Assembly (NCBI GenBank): GCA_017989885.1
Contig: JAGNPA010000048.1
Coordinates: 1 to 9,184, forward strand
DNA: 9,184 nucleotides
Reading direction: 5' to 3'
Source: Aquabacterium sp.
GTDB lineage: Bacteria > Pseudomonadota > Gammaproteobacteria > Burkholderiales > Burkholderiaceae_C
Shown piece by piece: positions 7,469-9,184 of this stretch; the first letter of the stretch is position 1, and each line of letters opens with the position of its first letter. A program made the translations under genes and the position numbers. The notes below the pieces were generated by a model. That model did no database searches. It had not been told where the DNA came from and saw only the letters and a list, made by a program, of their open reading frames with translations.

Positions 7469-7496
7469 GCATCAGACAGAAAAAGGGCCGGGGGCA

Positions 7497-8432
7497 TCAA
7501 GCCTCCAGCAGGGTGCGGACGTGGGCGGCCACGCTGCGGGCCAAAGAGCTGACGTGATAGCCGCCTTCCAGGCAGGACACCACGCGCCCGCCGGCAAAGC
7601 GCTGCGCCACTTCCACGATTTTCGCCGTGATCCAGGCGTAATCGGCCTCAACGAGTTGCAAACCGCCCATGTCGTCTTCGCGATGGCCGTCAAAACCCGC
7701 GGAAATGAAGATCATCTCGGGGCGAAAATCTTCGAGACGGTACATCCAGTAGCTCTCGATCACATCACGGATGGTGTGACCGTTGGTGCGCGCTGGCACC
7801 GGCACGTTGACCATGTTGCCCGCGCGCGATTCGGCCCCGCTGAAGGGGAACAAGGGATGCTGGAACAGGCCGACCATGAGGACCCGGTCATCGCCGGCGA
7901 AGATGTCTTCGGTGCCGTTGCCGTGGTGCACGTCAAAGTCGACGATGGCCACGCGCTGCAGCCCCTTCACGTCCAACGCATGCCGAGCCGCGACCGCCAC
8001 GTTGTTGAAGAAGCAAAACCCCATGGTCTGGTTGTGCGGCGCATGGTGTCCGGGCGGGCGGATGGCGCAAAAGGCGTTGTCCACCTTGCCGTCAAGCACC
8101 GCGTCGGTCGCGGCGATGGCCGCGCCGGCGGCACGCCAGGCGGCTGAACGGGTGCCAGGGCAGGCCCAGGTGTCCGGGTCGAGCGCCCGGCTGTCGCCGG
8201 TGGCTTCGAGTTGCTGCAGGAAGTCGTCCAGCGTCAGGATGTAGTTGAGGTCGTGGGCCAGCGCCAGGTCATCGTTGGTGGCCAGCGGCACCTCGCCGTG
8301 CACCAGTTGCGTGTCCAGCCCCTGCGACCTCAATTCGTCTTCGATCGCCAGGATGCGCTGCGGCCCCTCCGGATGCCCCTCCCCCATCACGTGGGCCAGA
8401 CAGTCTGGGTGGGAAAAATAACCGGTTGCCAT
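7497..8432 (-). CDS. Histone-deacetylase-family (class II-like) zinc amidohydrolase
   Basis: A 311-residue member of the arginase/deacetylase superfamily. The family removes acetyl groups from lysine or polyamines; in bacteria the substrate is often unknown. All expected active-site residues are visible: RPPGHHA (125-131) with the His pair 129/130, GFCFFNNVAVAA (138-149), zinc ligands D167 and H169 in DFDVHHGNGT (165-174), D248 in SAGFDGH (244-250), and LEGGY (288-292) with Tyr 292. The LEGGY and GFCFFNN forms resemble class II HDAC and bacterial HDAC-like amidohydrolases. ATG 8432 is preceded by AGGA (8440-8443) at 7-nt spacing. It is the first gene of the minus-strand cluster and is divergent from the MoxR-type gene. 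It could equally act on acetylpolyamines, so the name does not imply histones or a particular substrate. The family is sure; the substrate is not. Confidence 0.93.
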   Translation of the reverse strand: MATGYFSHPDCLAHVMGEGHPEGPQRILAIEDELRSQGLDTQLVHGEVPLATNDDLALAHDLNYILTLDDFLQQLEATGDSRALDPDTWACPGTRSAAWRAAGAAIAATDAVLDGKVDNAFCAIRPPGHHAPHNQTMGFCFFNNVAVAARHALDVKGLQRVAIVDFDVHHGNGTEDIFAGDDRVLMVGLFQHPLFPFSGAESRAGNMVNVPVPARTNGHTIRDVIESYWMYRLEDFRPEMIFISAGFDGHREDDMGGLQLVEADYAWITAKIVEVAQRFAGGRVVSCLEGGYHVSSLARSVAAHVRTLLEA

Positions 8433-8481
8433 GCGTTTGTCCTGCCCCGCATCGATGGCGGGTTTGAGTTATGGTTTCACC

Positions 8482-9184
8482 ATGCTCCGCAAAGATTCTT
8501 CTCTCGCCACGACGGCCGTCACGCCCTCGTCACCTCAGACCTCGCAGATCACGCGTCTCATTGATCAGGTTAGCACGATCATTGTCGGCAAACATGAGCA
8601 GGTGACCCTGAGCGTCATCTGTCTGCTGGCCTCCGGGCACCTGCTGATCGAGGACGTGCCCGGCGTGGGCAAGACGACCTTGTCGCACGCGCTGGCGCAC
8701 AGTCTGGGGCTGAGTTTCTCGCGCATCCAGTTCACGGCCGACCTGCTGCCGTCCGACCTGATCGGCGTGAGTGTCTACGACCGACACAAAGAGGATTTCA
8801 TCTTCCACCCCGGGCCGGTGTTCGCCCAGGTGCTGCTGGCCGACGAAATCAACCGGGCCGGGCCGCGCACCCAGAGCGCCTTGCTGGAGGCGATGGAGGA
8901 GCGCCAGGTGTCGGCCGAAGGCGAGACACGCCCCCTGCCCTCGCCGTTTTTTGTGATCGCCACCCAGAACCCGGGGGATCAGCTGGGCACGCACCCGCTG
9001 CCCGAGTCGCAGCTTGACCGCTTCGCCATGCGCCTGTCGCTGGGCTACCCGGACCCCACCGCCGAGCGTGCGCTGCTGGTGGGTGATGACCGGCGCAGCC
9101 TCTTGCAGGCGCTGCAGCCGGTGATGACGCCCGAGGCGTGGGCGCAGGCGCAGGCGCAGGTCGATGCGGTGCATGTGTCGGCAG
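8482..9184 (+). CDS. MoxR-type AAA+ ATPase (partial, C-terminus outside window)
   Basis: An open frame from ATG 8482 to the right edge gives 234 complete codons plus one base, so the C-terminal lid domain is cut off. The AAA+ core shows Walker A EDVPGVGKTT (57-66, K64), Walker B LLADE (118-122) followed by INRAGPRTQSALLEAMEE (123-140), sensor 1 ATQNP (160-164, N163), and the LPESQLDRF region (173-181), all in the form typical of MoxR proteins. MoxR ATPases act as chaperones that mature or activate partner proteins, usually encoded next to DUF58 and von Willebrand A or transglutaminase-like genes, which would lie to the right. The first 20 residues are Ser/Thr-rich and not part of the fold. 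No clear Shine-Dalgarno precedes ATG 8482; ATG 8471 is out of frame. The 49-bp spacer to the divergent deacetylase gene is short, so promoters probably overlap or extend into the coding regions. Confidence 0.93.
   Translation, partial: MLRKDSSLATTAVTPSSPQTSQITRLIDQVSTIIVGKHEQVTLSVICLLASGHLLIEDVPGVGKTTLSHALAHSLGLSFSRIQFTADLLPSDLIGVSVYDRHKEDFIFHPGPVFAQVLLADEINRAGPRTQSALLEAMEERQVSAEGETRPLPSPFFVIATQNPGDQLGTHPLPESQLDRFAMRLSLGYPDPTAERALLVGDDRRSLLQALQPVMTPEAWAQAQAQVDAVHVSA

Larger units (their letters stand above)
3009..8432 (-). other. Probable transcription unit: deacetylase-family gene, mscS-like, psd, pssA, leuA
   Basis: Five minus-strand genes follow one another with gaps of 28 nt, a 4-nt overlap (ATGA), 2 nt and 30 nt. 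They end at an intrinsic terminator. Any internal promoter would have to lie within coding sequence, and I see no convincing one. Co-transcription is an inference from spacing. Confidence 0.75.

Noticed and set aside
7469..7496. T-rich run after the deacetylase-family stop as a terminator
   Set aside because: On the minus strand a CTTTTTCTG run follows GC-rich sequence, but no hairpin of useful length precedes it. The next gene begins within 28 nt.
6116..7552. A 478-codon plus-strand open frame antisense to the MscS gene
   Set aside because: It is rich in His, Gln, Asp, Gly and Arg without hydrophobic core or motif, and lies wholly against a clear membrane-protein gene. It is a shadow frame.
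8446..8462. Dyad CCCGC-ATCGAT-GGCGGG in the 49-bp divergent spacer
   Set aside because: The arms align only with an offset and the centre is a common ATCGAT palindrome. In GC-rich DNA this is expected by chance, and no promoter hexamers of good match and spacing flank it.
9136..9158. Short GCGCAG tandem repeat in the MoxR-type gene
   Set aside because: It encodes an AQAQAQ stretch within a helix and is only about three units. It is a simple codon-level repeat.
8530..9174. A 214-codon minus-strand open frame opposite the MoxR-type gene
   Set aside because: The plus-strand frame holds Walker A, Walker B and sensor motifs; the minus-strand frame is Arg/Gln/His-rich with no motif.

Overview
The window looks like ordinary chromosome from a GC-rich betaproteobacterium, most likely order Burkholderiales (Comamonadaceae or the Leptothrix/Aquabacterium/Rubrivivax group). 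The evidence is the betaproteobacterial form of LeuA, the short Psd followed by PssA and LeuA, and the strong G/C third-position bias. No rRNA, tRNA, IS element, phage gene or CRISPR array is visible. The genus is an inference.

Layout. (1) Positions 1-735, minus strand: the N-terminal part of an exported protein of the uncharacterised TIGR03790 family, which runs off the left edge. (2) Positions 879-1625, plus strand: an IclR-family regulator, divergent from (1) across about 143 bp that holds palindromes suited to an operator. (3) Positions 1686-2978, minus strand: a PbpG-type D-Ala-D-Ala endopeptidase with a long Lys/Ser/Ala-rich N-terminal extension. It converges on the IclR gene with a GC-rich hairpin between them. 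(4) Positions 3088-8432, minus strand: five tightly spaced genes in transcription order, namely a histone-deacetylase-family amidohydrolase, an MscS-type channel, psd, pssA and leuA. They end at a clear intrinsic terminator (about 3009-3050), inside which the likely pbpG promoter is embedded. (5) Position 8482 to the right edge, plus strand: the N-terminal 234 residues of a MoxR-type AAA+ ATPase, divergent from (4) across 49 bp.

How the genes work together. PssA makes phosphatidylserine from CDP-diacylglycerol and serine, and Psd decarboxylates it to phosphatidylethanolamine. LeuA carries out the first committed step of leucine synthesis, and its position next to pssA is a known betaproteobacterial arrangement. 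In many relatives the ilv genes lie upstream; here an MscS channel and a deacetylase-family enzyme occupy that place, with the channel stop codon overlapping the psd start (ATGA). PbpG acts on periplasmic peptidoglycan, so much of the window concerns the cell envelope.

No new multi-gene system is evident. The points most worth a second look are a Gln at the usually conserved His of Psd, the promoter nested in the leuA terminator, the basic tail of PbpG, the channel/phospholipid gene coupling, and the TIGR03790 protein of unknown function.
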